A stretch of 61,987 nt of DNA from Paracoccaceae bacterium (lineage in GTDB: Bacteria > Pseudomonadota > Alphaproteobacteria > Rhodobacterales > Rhodobacteraceae): the NCBI GenBank assembly GCA_002708925.1, contig PAPN01000011.1, positions 1-61,987 on the forward strand, in the 5' to 3' direction. A model generated the notes under the pieces. It made no database searches and was not told the origin of the DNA. It saw nothing but the letters and a program-made list of their open reading frames with translations. The position numbers were made by a program, and so were the translations under genes. This document shows positions 17,690 to 26,977 of this stretch, piece after piece. Position 1 is the first letter of the stretch, and each line of letters starts with the position of its first letter.

Positions 17690-19141
17690 TTACTTGGTGA
17701 TCGACAGCGCTACGAAACGCGGCTCGCCTGAGCGGCGGATCAGCAGCAGCAGCGACTTGCGCCCTGCCTCTTGCGCATCCTCAACCCGCGCCTTCAGATC
17801 GCCCAGGCTCTCTACCTTCTGCTGGCCCGCTTCGGTGATCAGATCCCCCGCGCGCAGCCCCTTTTCAAAGGCCTCCGAGGTCTCATCCACATCCATCACC
17901 ACCAGCCCGCGCGCCGCCGGCTTCAGTTGCAGCTCGCCGCGCAGTTCCTCGGTCAGAGGGCTGAGCGTCAGGCCCAGCATTTCCTTGGGGGCAACCTCCT
18001 CGGCGGGTTTTTCAACGGCGGCGGGCACCGCCTCGGCGGCCTCACGGCGGCCCAGAGTCACCTTCAGCGTCTGGGTCTTGCCCTCGCGGAACACCACCAC
18101 GCGCACGGCCTTGCCGACCTCGGTGTTGCCCACCTGACGCACCAGGCTGCGTGTGTCGCTGACCTCTACCCCGTCAAAGGACAGGATCACATCGCCCTGC
18201 ACCATCCCGGCCTCTTTCGCCGGCCCTTCGGGCACATCCGTCACCAGCGCCCCGGAGGTTGTTTCCAGCCCCAGCGCCTCGGCCACATCGTCGGTCACGT
18301 CCTGAATGCGCACTCCCAGCCAGCCGCGGCGCGTCTCACCGAATTCCTTCAGCTGCGCCACCACCTTGCTGACCACATTCGACGCCATCGAGAACCCAAT
18401 CCCGATCGAGCCCCCATTAGGCGACAGGATCGCGGTGTTCACGCCGATCACCTCGCCATCCATGTTGAACAGCGGCCCGCCCGAGTTGCCCCGGTTAATC
18501 GCCGCATCGGTCTGGATATAATCGTCATAGCTGCCCGACAGCGCCCGGTTGCGCGCCGAAACAATCCCCGCCGAAACCGAGAACCCCTGCCCCAGCGGAT
18601 TGCCCATGGCCATCACCCAATCGCCCACACGCGCCTGATCGCTGTCACCGAACATGACATAATCCAACGGCTCTTCCGCCTCGACCTTCAGCAAAGCAAT
18701 ATCGGTGTTGGGATCGGTCCCCACAACCTTGGCTTCCAGCTCCTCTCCGCTGAAAAACTCGATGATGATCTCATCGGCGCTTTCGATCACATGGTTGTTC
18801 GTAACGATATACCCATCCTCGGAAATCACGAATCCCGACCCCAGGGCCGAACTGCGCCGAGGCCGATCCCCCTGCCGGTTCCGATCTTGAAATTCCTTGA
18901 AAAAATCCTCAAACGGGCTGCCCTCTGGCACGATCGGGTTTGGCCCCGCCTGCCCTGCCACCACGGTCGAGGTGGTAATATTAACCACCGAGGGGCTGAT
19001 CTTTTCGGCCAGATCCGCCAGGCTGTCAGGCCGCGCGGCCGCGCTCATTGCCTGCGCCAGAACCAACGCCAGCGCCACCACGCCAAACCAAACTGCCCGC
19101 AAACCATTCCGATACGGTTGCGACATTGCCAGACTGCTCAC
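17690..19141 (-). CDS. Do-family periplasmic serine protease (DegP/MucD-like)
   Basis: 483 residues. A signal peptide ends around AMSAAA; the trypsin-like domain has the complete triad H117 (NNHVIE), D147 (NTDIALL) and S220 (GNSGGPL), followed by two PDZ domains (from ~RRGWLGV and ~MLGLTLSPL). It degrades or refolds damaged periplasmic proteins. The GTG at 19141 is preferred because AAAGGAG lies 8 nt upstream; ATG codons at 19147 and 19126 are alternatives. Downstream of hflKC-DUF2065 on the same strand, a widespread arrangement, but a repeat-containing 200-bp gap may separate the transcripts. Confidence 0.93.
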   Translation of the reverse strand: MSSLAMSQPYRNGLRAVWFGVVALALVLAQAMSAAARPDSLADLAEKISPSVVNITTSTVVAGQAGPNPIVPEGSPFEDFFKEFQDRNRQGDRPRRSSALGSGFVISEDGYIVTNNHVIESADEIIIEFFSGEELEAKVVGTDPNTDIALLKVEAEEPLDYVMFGDSDQARVGDWVMAMGNPLGQGFSVSAGIVSARNRALSGSYDDYIQTDAAINRGNSGGPLFNMDGEVIGVNTAILSPNGGSIGIGFSMASNVVSKVVAQLKEFGETRRGWLGVRIQDVTDDVAEALGLETTSGALVTDVPEGPAKEAGMVQGDVILSFDGVEVSDTRSLVRQVGNTEVGKAVRVVVFREGKTQTLKVTLGRREAAEAVPAAVEKPAEEVAPKEMLGLTLSPLTEELRGELQLKPAARGLVVMDVDETSEAFEKGLRAGDLITEAGQQKVESLGDLKARVEDAQEAGRKSLLLLIRRSGEPRFVALSITK

Positions 19142-19277
19142 ACCCATCTCTCCTTTGATATCCACATCCAGACGGACTCCGATCCCGCCTGTCCCCGCCA
19201 CCTTTCCAGCCCTGCGCCGAACATGCAACTCAATCCCTCTCGCAACCCCTCAAGAGGCCGTGAACCGCCCGCGAGCC

Positions 19278-19324
19278 CCTTCTTTGCTCGGCCAATACTC
19301 CGGGGTTTGGGGCAGCGCCCCAAG
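19278..19324 (+). repeat. Dispersed intergenic repeat, copy A
   Basis: CTTCTTTGCTCGGCCAATAC then TCCGGGG, followed by the hairpin TTGGGGCAGCGCCCCAA. The same layout recurs at 41237-41290 and 44779-44841, and its first half at 57129-57157 and 57202-57230. There is no U-tract, so it is not an ordinary terminator. Confidence 0.6.
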
Positions 19325-19339
19325 AACCGCACAAATCCC

Positions 19340-19537
19340 TCACGCCCCCAGCGCCTTGGCCAGCCACACCAGAACAACGCCCCCCGCCACAGCCGCCAGC
19401 CCCAGCATCCGCCGCTGCTCCAGCGTCAGGGCCCGCAGCGCCTCCAGCATCGCCTCAATAAGCGAAGGGGCCAGCGCATAGGCCAGCCCCTCGACAATCA
19501 GCACCAGCCCAAGGGCCAACAGTGCGATTTCCATCAT
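19340..19537 (-). CDS. DUF2065 small membrane protein
   Basis: 65 residues with two hydrophobic segments (IALLALGLVLIVEGLAYALA and GLAAVAGGVVLVWLA), matching the DUF2065/YjeT family. ATG at 19537 overlaps the hflC stop (ATGA), so it is co-translated. It is regularly found beside hflKC and a Do protease, which suggests a role with the HflKC-FtsH assembly. Biochemical function is unknown. Confidence 0.85.
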   Translation of the reverse strand: MMEIALLALGLVLIVEGLAYALAPSLIEAMLEALRALTLEQRRMLGLAAVAGGVVLVWLAKALGA

Positions 19538-20412
19538 TGCGCCACCGTGTCGGCCTTCAGATAGTCGAAAAACTCGCTGTCGGGCGTGATCACCAAAGAG
19601 GAATTCCCCCCCTTCAGCGCTTTCTCATAGGCCTGCAAGGACCGATAGAAGGCAAAGAATTCGGGATCCGAACCAAAGGCCTCGGCAAAGATGTTGTTGC
19701 GGCGCGCATCGGCTTCACCGCGGGTCACCTGCGCTTCGCGTTCGGCTTCGGACAGGGTTTCCACCACGGTCCGATCCGCCAGGGCGCGCACACGTTGCGC
19801 CGCTTCGTTACCGCGGGCGATCTCATCGGCGGCCTCACGCTCGCGCTCGGCCTTCATCCGGGCGAAGGTGGCGTTCAGGTTCTGCGACGGCAGGTTGGTC
19901 TGTTTCAGACGCACGTCCACCACCTCGACGCCCAGGCTGCGCGCGCTGGCGCGGGCCTGATTGCGAATCCGCACCATCAGCTGACGGCGATCTTCGGACA
20001 GGATCGTGTCCGAGGTCACCTGATCGGCCCCCAGAACCTCGCGGATCTGCGCGTTCAGAATCGAGGACAGACGGTCCTCGGCCACACGCACACCGCCCAC
20101 GCCAACGGCCTGACGGAACTGCACCACATCCGAAATCCGGTAGCGCGCGAAGGCGTCCACCACCAGGCGGCGGTCATCCGAGGGCGTGACCTCGATGGTT
20201 TCGGTATCCAGCGACAAGATACGGTCATCGTAAGTGACAACCTCTTGAATCAGCGGGATTTTAAAGCTCAGACCCGGCTCTTCCTTGACGGCCTTGATCT
20301 GGCCGAATTGCAGCACCAGCGCCTTCTCGCGCTCATCCACCACAAAAACCGAGGACAGCGCGCCCACAATGGCGATCACCACGATGGGGATCAGAAAAGT
20401 CACCTTATTCAT
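19534..20412 (-). CDS. hflC: FtsH-protease modulator HflC
   Basis: 292 residues. N-terminal transmembrane anchor (about 4-24) then an SPFH/band-7 domain (VVDEREKALVLQFGQ, RLVVDAFARYRI) and a coiled-coil (KAEREREAADEIARGNEAAQ). With HflK it forms the large membrane cage around FtsH and modulates degradation of membrane proteins. Three bases separate it from hflK upstream; it overlaps the DUF2065 gene downstream. Confidence 0.95.
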   Translation of the reverse strand: MNKVTFLIPIVVIAIVGALSSVFVVDEREKALVLQFGQIKAVKEEPGLSFKIPLIQEVVTYDDRILSLDTETIEVTPSDDRRLVVDAFARYRISDVVQFRQAVGVGGVRVAEDRLSSILNAQIREVLGADQVTSDTILSEDRRQLMVRIRNQARASARSLGVEVVDVRLKQTNLPSQNLNATFARMKAEREREAADEIARGNEAAQRVRALADRTVVETLSEAEREAQVTRGEADARRNNIFAEAFGSDPEFFAFYRSLQAYEKALKGGNSSLVITPDSEFFDYLKADTVAQ

Positions 20413-20415
20413 GGC

Positions 20416-21552
20416 TTAGTTCTCCCCTTTGCGAGTTTCGTTCAGCGGCAGGTAAGGCACCACGCCGGTGCCGCCCTGCCCGATCACGCCCTGATCCAGA
20501 ATGGTCTTATCGACCTCGCCCAGGACTTTCTCCATGGTTTCGAGATACAGGCGTTTCCGAGTCACCTCGGGGGCTTTTTGATACTCGGCCAGAACCGCGC
20601 TGAAGCGGCTGGCCTCACCCAGGGCATCGTTGACGACCTGCGCGCGATAGGCCTCGGCCTCTTCCAGTTTCTGGGCCGCTTCACCGCGCGCCTCGGCCAG
20701 CACCTTGTTGGCATAGGCATCGGCCTGGCGTTGCAGACGGTCCCGTTCCTGTTCGGCGGCCTGCACGGCGCGGAAACTGTCGATCACCTCGACCGGAGGG
20801 TCGGCTTTTTCCAGGTTCACGCGGACGATGTTAATCCCGCTTTCATATTCATCCAAAGTCGCCTGGATGCTTTCGCGCGCGGTATCGGCGATCAGGCCAC
20901 GGTCGCGGTTCAGGATCGGCGCCAGATTGCTGGCGGCGATGATCTCGCGCATCACCGATTCCGAGACCGCCTGAACCGTCAGACGCGGATCGCGGATGTT
21001 GAACAGCAGCTTCGCCGGATCGTTGATGTTCCACACCACCTGGAAATCAATATCCACGATATTGGCGTCCGTGGTCAGCATCAGCCCGGTTTCCTGCGCG
21101 CCGCGTGCCACGCCCACGGTTTCCGTCCGCTCGGAGGTCACGTTCAGCACCTCGGCCGTCACGAAGGGCCAGGGGGCAAAGTTCAGGCCGGGGTTGCCGG
21201 TGGCATTGTATTTGCCCAGCAGCAGCTCGACCGATTGTTCCTCGGGTTTGACGGTGTAGAAACTGCCAAAGGCCCACAGGCCAATCGCGGCCACAACGGC
21301 CAGGCCGATCGTCCCCTTCGAGAACCCAGGCCCCGAGGGACGCCCGCCGCGGCCGCCCTTCTGGCCCCCGCCGCCACCGCCGCCCATCAGGACGCGCAGC
21401 TGTTCCTGGCCTTTTTTCATCAGCTCGTCGATCTCAGGGATCTGGGGGCTGTCGTCCTGCGGACGGCGCCCTCCTCCGTTATTGGGGCGATGGTCGTCGC
21501 CGCCTCCTCTGTTTCCGCCGCCGCCCCAGGGGCCGCCAGAATTCCCAGCCAT
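20416..21552 (-). CDS. hflK: FtsH-protease modulator HflK
   Basis: 378 residues. A Gly/Asn/Arg-rich cytoplasmic N-terminus (NSGGPWGGGGNRGGG) precedes a single transmembrane helix (about 82-100) and the SPFH domain (YTVKPEEQSVELLLGKYN, AVQAAEQERDRLQ coiled-coil). The Gly-rich head is normal for HflK. First gene of the hflK-hflC-DUF2065 operon. Start at 21552 (MAGNSGG) follows a weak ribosome binding site. Confidence 0.95.
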   Translation of the reverse strand: MAGNSGGPWGGGGNRGGGDDHRPNNGGGRRPQDDSPQIPEIDELMKKGQEQLRVLMGGGGGGGQKGGRGGRPSGPGFSKGTIGLAVVAAIGLWAFGSFYTVKPEEQSVELLLGKYNATGNPGLNFAPWPFVTAEVLNVTSERTETVGVARGAQETGLMLTTDANIVDIDFQVVWNINDPAKLLFNIRDPRLTVQAVSESVMREIIAASNLAPILNRDRGLIADTARESIQATLDEYESGINIVRVNLEKADPPVEVIDSFRAVQAAEQERDRLQRQADAYANKVLAEARGEAAQKLEEAEAYRAQVVNDALGEASRFSAVLAEYQKAPEVTRKRLYLETMEKVLGEVDKTILDQGVIGQGGTGVVPYLPLNETRKGEN

Positions 21553-21623
21553 AAAGCAGTATTCCTTTTTTCAGTTCTCAACGGACTGCCCATTACCTGT
21601 GCAGTCCGCCGCGATTTTCAAGT

Positions 21624-22988
21624 TCAGGCCGTCCGCACGGGGGCCTTCATCGTCACAATTTCCTCGGACATGGTGGGATGAACCGCCACGGTCCGGTCGA
21701 AGTCTTCCTTGGTGGCGCCCATCTTGACCGCGATACCGGCCAGCTGGATCATCTCGCCCGCGCCGGGGGCCACGATATGACAGCCCAGCACACGGCGGGT
21801 GTCGGCGCAGACCACCAGTTTCATCATCACACGTTCCGCCCGTCCGGCAAAGGCCGTCTGCATCGGTTTGAACGAGGTACAGTAGACCTCGATCGGGCCC
21901 GCCTCGCGCGCGGCCTCTTCGCTCAGGCCGACGGTGCCCATTTCGGGCTGGGTGAAGATCGCGGTAGGGATCAGCTCGTGATCGGGTTTGGTGGGGTTGC
22001 CCTTGAACACGGTTTCGACAAAGGCCATGCCCTCGCGGATCGCGACCGGGGTCAGGTTCACCCGGTCGGTCACGTCCCCCACGGCGTAGATCGAGGGCAC
22101 CTCGGTCTGGCCATAATCGTCCACCAGCACCTGACCGCCCCGGCCCAGCTTCACGCCGGTCTGTTCCAGGCCCATGTCATCGGTGTTGGGCGCACGGCCC
22201 GTGGCGAACATCACCTGATCAAAGACGGTTTCATCGCCATTGGTGGCCTTGACCTTGATCCGGCCATCGGCGGTTTGCTCCATCGACAGAATATTGGTGC
22301 CCAGATGCAGGTTCACCCCGCGCTGGATCATTTCCTCGGCCACCAGGCCGCGGGCCTCATCGTCAAAGCCGCGCAGGATTTGCGCGCCGCGATAATATTG
22401 CGTCACCTCAACGCCCAGGCCATTCAAAATCCCCGCGAATTCGCAGGCGATATAGCCGCCGCCCAGGATCAAAATGTTGCCCGGCATCTTCTCCAGATGG
22501 AAGATGTCATTCGAGGTAATGGCCAGCTCGGCCCCTGGCAGATCGGGTTTCACCGGACGGCCACCCATCGCCAGCAGAATGTGTTTCGCGGTCTTACGCT
22601 CGCCCGTCGACAGCTCGACCGTATGCGCATCCACCACCCGCGCGCGGGCGTCGAAGCTGTCCACGCCCGAGCCCTTCAGCAGATTGCGATAAATGCCCTC
22701 CAGCCGGTCCAGCTCGGCGTTCAGTTTGCCCTTGAAACTGTCCCAGTTGAACGCGCCCAGCGACACGTCCCAGCCATAGGCCGCCGCATCGTCCGCCATG
22801 CCCGCATATTCGCTGGCGAAAACCATCAGCTTTTTGGGCACACAGCCCCGGATCACGCAGGTGCCGCCATAGCGGTCTTCCTCGGCCAGGGCCACCTTGG
22901 CCCCGGTATCGCCCGCCGCAACACGCGCCGCGCGCACCCCGCCCGAGCCCCCGCCGATCACGAACAAATCATAGTCAAAACTGCTCAT
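21624..22988 (-). CDS. gor: Glutathione-disulfide reductase
   Basis: 454 residues. FAD-binding GGGSGGVRAARVAA, redox-active C44/C49 in GGTCVIRGCVPKK, an NAD(P)-binding GGGYIACEFAG and the C-terminal dimer domain with the proton-relay His (VAVHPTMSEE). VRAARVAA and GCVPKKL distinguish it from lipoamide dehydrogenase. It keeps glutathione reduced with NADPH, fitting the GST at 4.5 kb. The hflKC operon follows 72 bp downstream on the same strand. Confidence 0.94.
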   Translation of the reverse strand: MSSFDYDLFVIGGGSGGVRAARVAAGDTGAKVALAEEDRYGGTCVIRGCVPKKLMVFASEYAGMADDAAAYGWDVSLGAFNWDSFKGKLNAELDRLEGIYRNLLKGSGVDSFDARARVVDAHTVELSTGERKTAKHILLAMGGRPVKPDLPGAELAITSNDIFHLEKMPGNILILGGGYIACEFAGILNGLGVEVTQYYRGAQILRGFDDEARGLVAEEMIQRGVNLHLGTNILSMEQTADGRIKVKATNGDETVFDQVMFATGRAPNTDDMGLEQTGVKLGRGGQVLVDDYGQTEVPSIYAVGDVTDRVNLTPVAIREGMAFVETVFKGNPTKPDHELIPTAIFTQPEMGTVGLSEEAAREAGPIEVYCTSFKPMQTAFAGRAERVMMKLVVCADTRRVLGCHIVAPGAGEMIQLAGIAVKMGATKEDFDRTVAVHPTMSEEIVTMKAPVRTA

Positions 22989-23024
22989 CGCTTTGCTTTT
23001 CCGCTCTTTGTTGTTTTGTTTCTG

Positions 23025-23573
23025 TCAGGACGCCTTGGGCGCCGCTGATGATGTGTGTGTTTTGCGCAAGATGTCCAGATTGCAGGTCGTAGCATAGCCC
23101 ATCGCCCGCTTGATCCCCGGCAGCAGCGCGGCGCCGTTCATCGCATAGGCCAGCTCGATCAGCCCGGCCTCGCCCCAAGCGGCGCGGATGGTTTCGCGCG
23201 CGCCGGCGTCATCCTCGTGCTGCGCGGTCACGGCGTCAGCCAAAGCGATCACCGCCGCCAGCTCAGGCGAGATCTGCGCCCCACGCCCGGCCAGAACCTG
23301 ATCAATCAGGCCATCGTCCAGACCGGCGGCGCGGGCCAGGTTTATCTCGGCCTCGACACAGGTGCCGCAATCGGCCGCCATAGCCCCGCGCAGCCGTGCC
23401 GCATGAAAGGCCTGCACCGGCACTTTCTTGTTAGGGTCCAGAAAGCCGAAAATGCGGTTATAGCGTCGCAGCAAACCAAAATCCGTGCGCGCAATCTGCC
23501 GGGTATAATCCAGCCCAACGCCCAGACGGCGCTCGGCCTGTCCGATCAGGATCATCGTCATTTTTTGCAACAT
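23025..23573 (-). CDS. AhpD/carboxymuconolactone-decarboxylase-like protein
   Basis: 182 residues, all-helical. ADCGTCVEAEINLARAAGL resembles the AhpD core, with C69 and C72, but the His that normally follows (CxxCxxxH) is Glu76. The chain otherwise fits the CMD superfamily (alkylhydroperoxidase-like). With Glu replacing the proton-relay His, peroxidase activity is uncertain. AAGGAG lies 12 nt before the ATG at 23573; internal Met5/Met7 are alternatives. Same strand as gor and rpiA, gap 36 bp to gor, so a shared transcript is plausible. Confidence 0.7.
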   Translation of the reverse strand: MLQKMTMILIGQAERRLGVGLDYTRQIARTDFGLLRRYNRIFGFLDPNKKVPVQAFHAARLRGAMAADCGTCVEAEINLARAAGLDDGLIDQVLAGRGAQISPELAAVIALADAVTAQHEDDAGARETIRAAWGEAGLIELAYAMNGAALLPGIKRAMGYATTCNLDILRKTHTSSAAPKAS

Positions 23574-23606
23574 CTGCGCGCCAATCTCCTTACGCCAAGG
23601 CGCGGC

Positions 23607-24395
23607 TCAATCCGACAGGTCCGTGAACAGGTTGTCCGCCTCGACAAAATCCAAGCGGTCGCTCTGAACGGTGCCTTCGTTAATATCGCGCGTTTCGACC
23701 CGGCCATCACCGTACCCGATGACCACCGTGTCACAAATATCAATGAACAGACCGTTTTCAACCACACCGGGGATCTGGTTCAGGGCCATGGACAGCTGGC
23801 GCGGATTGCCGATGCGATTGAGATGCAGATCGACGATATGATTGCCCTCATCGGTGACAAAGGGCACATCGCCGTTCATCCGCAGGCTGGTTTCGCGCCC
23901 CATCACATCCATCGAGATCAGCAGTTCCTCCAGCAGCGCCTTGGAGGTCTGCCAGCCGAAGGGGATCACCTCGACGGGCAGCGGAAAGGCGCCCAGGGTT
24001 TCCACCTCTTTGCTGGCATCGGTGATCACCACCATCCGGTCACTGGCCGTGGCCACGACCTTTTCCTGTAGATGCGCGCCGCCGCCGCCCTTGATCAGGT
24101 TGAATTCGGAATCGAATTCATCCGCGCCATCGATGGTAACGTCCAGCCATTTGGCCTCGTCCAGGCTGATCACCTCGATTCCGACCTCGGCGGCCAGAAC
24201 GGCGGTCCGGGTCGAGGTCGGCACGCCTTTGATGCGTATTCCTTCCTGGCGCACGCGTTCGCCCAGACAGCGTACCATCCACGCCGCGGTCGAGCCCGTG
24301 CCCAGCCCCACTTTCATTCCGTCTTCGATGAAATCCACCGCGCGTTTGGCGGCGACAAATTTGGCCTTGTCGATGGGCGACAATTCTCCGGTCAT
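23607..24395 (-). CDS. rpiA: Ribose-5-phosphate isomerase A
   Basis: 262 residues from ATG 24395 (MTGELSPIDKAK, GGAG upstream). GLGTGSTAAWM, TIDGADEFD and KGGGGAHLQEK are the substrate-binding and catalytic signatures. It interconverts ribose-5-phosphate and ribulose-5-phosphate in the pentose-phosphate pathway. The first ~19 residues of the longer open frame look non-coding. Likely first gene of rpiA - AhpD-like - gor - hflKC order on this strand. Confidence 0.95.
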   Translation of the reverse strand: MTGELSPIDKAKFVAAKRAVDFIEDGMKVGLGTGSTAAWMVRCLGERVRQEGIRIKGVPTSTRTAVLAAEVGIEVISLDEAKWLDVTIDGADEFDSEFNLIKGGGGAHLQEKVVATASDRMVVITDASKEVETLGAFPLPVEVIPFGWQTSKALLEELLISMDVMGRETSLRMNGDVPFVTDEGNHIVDLHLNRIGNPRQLSMALNQIPGVVENGLFIDICDTVVIGYGDGRVETRDINEGTVQSDRLDFVEADNLFTDLSD

Positions 24396-24795
24396 GGCAG
24401 CGACTCCGTTTAATTTGGAACGCTTATAGAAAAGATGCGAGTGCAGGGCCACGATGAAAACGACGAAATCCCCCGCCCCTGACCGCCGCCATTGGAATTA
24501 TTGCCTCAAAGCTGTCTTTCCTCGCATTTATGCCGGTTCCGCCGCGGGCCCCTGGCCAAATCCCAGACGCGGGCGCAGGGGAACCGGAACTGAGCCGCAT
24601 TCGAACGTGTTTCAGCGCTTTTGATGCGCACAGGATGCGTCCGGAGCCCTTTCAATTTGGTTAACCGCGCCAGAGTTTAGCCGTTTCCCGGCGCGATCGG
24701 TCGTATTTGGGGCGTTAGAGCCGCCGCAAAGCGCACTATACTGGGCGCATGAACACGGTGCGCCTTCCTTACGGGCCCGAAAAAGCGGTGAAAAG
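24396..24795. other. 400-bp divergent intergenic region rpiA/sdaA
   Basis: It holds the start regions of rpiA (minus) and sdaA (plus). A TATACT at 24735-24740 lies about 55 bp before sdaA and could be a -10 element, but I see no convincing -35. Nothing else recognisable: no aptamer and no conserved small ORF. Confidence 0.4.
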
Positions 24796-26169
24796 ATGTT
24801 CCTGTCGGTGTTTGATATGTTCAAAATCGGAGTCGGCCCGTCCTCGTCGCACACGATGGGGCCGATGGTGGCGGCGGCGCGGTTTCTGGGGCTGATGCGC
24901 GCCTCGCCCTTTGACTTTTCCGGCCTGCGCGCCAGCCTGCACGGATCGCTGGCCTTTACCGGGGTCGGGCACGCCACCGACCGCGCGACGATCCTGGGGC
25001 TGGCCGGATTCGCGCCCGAAACCTACGATCATGACCGGGCCGAGGCCGCGCTGGCGGACATCCGGGCCACTGGTGCGCTTAGGCATGACGATCTGGGCAG
25101 CTTGCGCTTTGCCCCCGCGACGGACCTGATCTTTGACTATGACACGCCCCTGCTCGGCCATGCCAACGGGATGATCCTGATGGCAACCGACGCGCAGGGC
25201 GATGTAATCCTGCAAGAGACATATTATTCCGTCGGCGGCGGCTTTGTGCTGACAGAAACCGAGCTGGCCCAGGGCGGCCAGACGGATCACGGCCCGCCCG
25301 TGCCGTTTCCGTTTCATTCGGCCGCTCAGATGCTGGAAATGGCCGCGCAATCGGGCAAGACCATCGCCCAGATGAAAGCCGCAAACGAGATCTCTCGGGC
25401 CGGTCATGCGCAGATGGACCGGGGCCTGGCCCGCCTGTGGACGGTCATGAACGCCTGCATCACGCGCGGTCTGGAAACCGAGGGCATCCTGCCCGGCGGC
25501 CTGAACGTCCGGCGCCGCGCCAGGGCGATCCATCAGGCCCTGCTGGCGGAACGGGGGCTGAACATGACGGCGCCGCATACGGTGAATGACTGGATCAGCA
25601 CCTACGCCATGGCCGTCAACGAGGAAAACGCCGCCGGAGGTCAGGTGGTCACCGCCCCCACCAACGGCGCTGCGGGGGTTGTGCCCGCCGTTTTGCGATA
25701 TTGGCTGGATCACGTGCCGGGGGCCACGGTTGCGCGCATTGACGATTTCCTGCTGACGGCGGCAGCGATTGGCGGGCTGATCAAGTATAATGCCTCGATT
25801 TCCGGGGCCGAGGCAGGCTGTCAGGCCGAGGTCGGCTCCGCCGCTGCAATGGCCGCCGCCGGGCTGTGCGCGGTCATGGGCGGCACGCCCGAACAGGTCG
25901 AAAACGCCGCCGAGATCGCGCTGGAACATCACCTGGGCATGACCTGCGATCCGGTCAAAGGCCTGGTGCAGGTGCCCTGTATCGAACGCAACGGGCTGGG
26001 CGCGATCAAGGCCGTTTCAGCCGCTTCCCTGGCGCTGCGCGGGGACGGGCAGCATTTCGTCCCGCTGGACGCCGCAATCGAGACCATGCGCCAGACCGGC
26101 CGCGACATGCACGACCATTATAAGGAAACCTCGCTGGGGGGGCTGGCGGTGAATATCCCCAATTGCTAG
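24796..26169 (+). CDS. sdaA: L-serine ammonia-lyase (iron-sulfur)
   Basis: 457 residues, single-chain bacterial SDH: a beta domain (1-~150, [16 protein letters not shown]) and an alpha catalytic domain. Three Cys that bind the 4Fe-4S cluster are seen at 342 ([11 protein letters not shown]), 384 and 395 ([14 protein letters not shown]). It deaminates serine to pyruvate. The start matches the family; its upstream AAAGCGGTGAAAAG is a modest binding site. The stop (CTAG) overlaps the thiamine pyrophosphokinase stop on the other strand. Confidence 0.95.
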   Translation: MFLSVFDMFKIGVGPSSSHTMGPMVAAARFLGLMRASPFDFSGLRASLHGSLAFTGVGHATDRATILGLAGFAPETYDHDRAEAALADIRATGALRHDDLGSLRFAPATDLIFDYDTPLLGHANGMILMATDAQGDVILQETYYSVGGGFVLTETELAQGGQTDHGPPVPFPFHSAAQMLEMAAQSGKTIAQMKAANEISRAGHAQMDRGLARLWTVMNACITRGLETEGILPGGLNVRRRARAIHQALLAERGLNMTAPHTVNDWISTYAMAVNEENAAGGQVVTAPTNGAAGVVPAVLRYWLDHVPGATVARIDDFLLTAAAIGGLIKYNASISGAEAGCQAEVGSAAAMAAAGLCAVMGGTPEQVENAAEIALEHHLGMTCDPVKGLVQVPCIERNGLGAIKAVSAASLALRGDGQHFVPLDAAIETMRQTGRDMHDHYKETSLGGLAVNIPNC

Positions 26170-26840
26170 GCGGGCCAGGCGGGGGCCTCGGTCAGGGCGC
26201 GGGCCACTTCTGCCAGCGCCGCGCGCGGCAGCAGACACAGCATCCCCGGCCCATCCATCCGCAACGAAACCGGCCCGGTGGCCCGGTTTGACGTCCCCAC
26301 CCGCCCGTCCGGCGCAAACTTCAGCCCGGCAATCGGCCATTCCAGCCCCTCCGAGTGCCCGGTAACCGGCCCCATCGGGAACAGCGACACCAAAGAGCCA
26401 CGCCGCAAGGGCAACCGCGCCGCCGGCGGGCAGTGAAACACCACCTGCGTCCGGGTCAGCAAAATGCACTTGTGCCGGCTTTGCACCAAGACGCTGAAAC
26501 TGGCCAGCACATGATCCAGCCGGTCTCCGTCAAAGCCCACGCCGATCACCAAAGGCGCCGCGATACTGCGCAGGGCCTTGTCGAAATCGGTGCTGTCCTG
26601 CTCTGTGATCGGGTGCACGCTGCCTGCGGGCAGGGCGTTCCGGACCGCCCAGGGCAGCGAATCCAGATCGCCGATCACCGCAGCGGGCCGGTATCCGTGT
26701 TGCAACGCATGGCCCGCCCCGCTGTCTGCGGCCACGATTTCGGGCGCCAGCGCGGTCGCCTCGGCCAGATCCCCGGCCCCGACCTGCCCGCCGCCCACCA
26801 ATGTCACCGCCCCGCGGGACTGAAAAATCGCGTGTTTCAT
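26166..26840 (-). CDS. thiN: Thiamine pyrophosphokinase
   Basis: 224 residues. The catalytic N-domain has GDLDS (57-61) and DSTDFDKAL, and FDGDRLDH matches the GgRlDH motif; the C-terminal beta domain binds thiamine. It transfers pyrophosphate from ATP to thiamine, giving TPP, the cofactor of the acetolactate-synthase-like enzyme at 43-44 kb among others. No TPP riboswitch is seen upstream. Stop codons overlap with sdaA tail to tail. Confidence 0.88.
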   Translation of the reverse strand: MKHAIFQSRGAVTLVGGGQVGAGDLAEATALAPEIVAADSGAGHALQHGYRPAAVIGDLDSLPWAVRNALPAGSVHPITEQDSTDFDKALRSIAAPLVIGVGFDGDRLDHVLASFSVLVQSRHKCILLTRTQVVFHCPPAARLPLRRGSLVSLFPMGPVTGHSEGLEWPIAGLKFAPDGRVGTSNRATGPVSLRMDGPGMLCLLPRAALAEVARALTEAPAWPA

Positions 26841-26977
26841 GTATAGTTTAGCGCCCGTTAACCCTGGGGATCACATTATCGCCATAAAATGATACTGTAA
26901 AAACCCAAGATTCGTGCCGAATTGGTCTGGTTCCAGATGGTAAACAATAGACCAAAATAACCAGGAAGCGAGTAGTC

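Noticed and set aside
19301..19324. Hairpin of repeat copy A as a terminator for hflKC-DUF2065
   Set aside because: No T-run on the relevant strand and the same hairpin appears in unrelated gene spacers, so it is treated as a repeat.
19522..21681. A 719-codon plus-strand open frame over hflC/hflK
   Set aside because: Mirror of the hflKC genes; composition typical of an antisense reading.
24735..24795. Promoter of sdaA at TATACT
   Set aside because: No acceptable -35 element at the proper distance; left as a remark in the intergenic entry.
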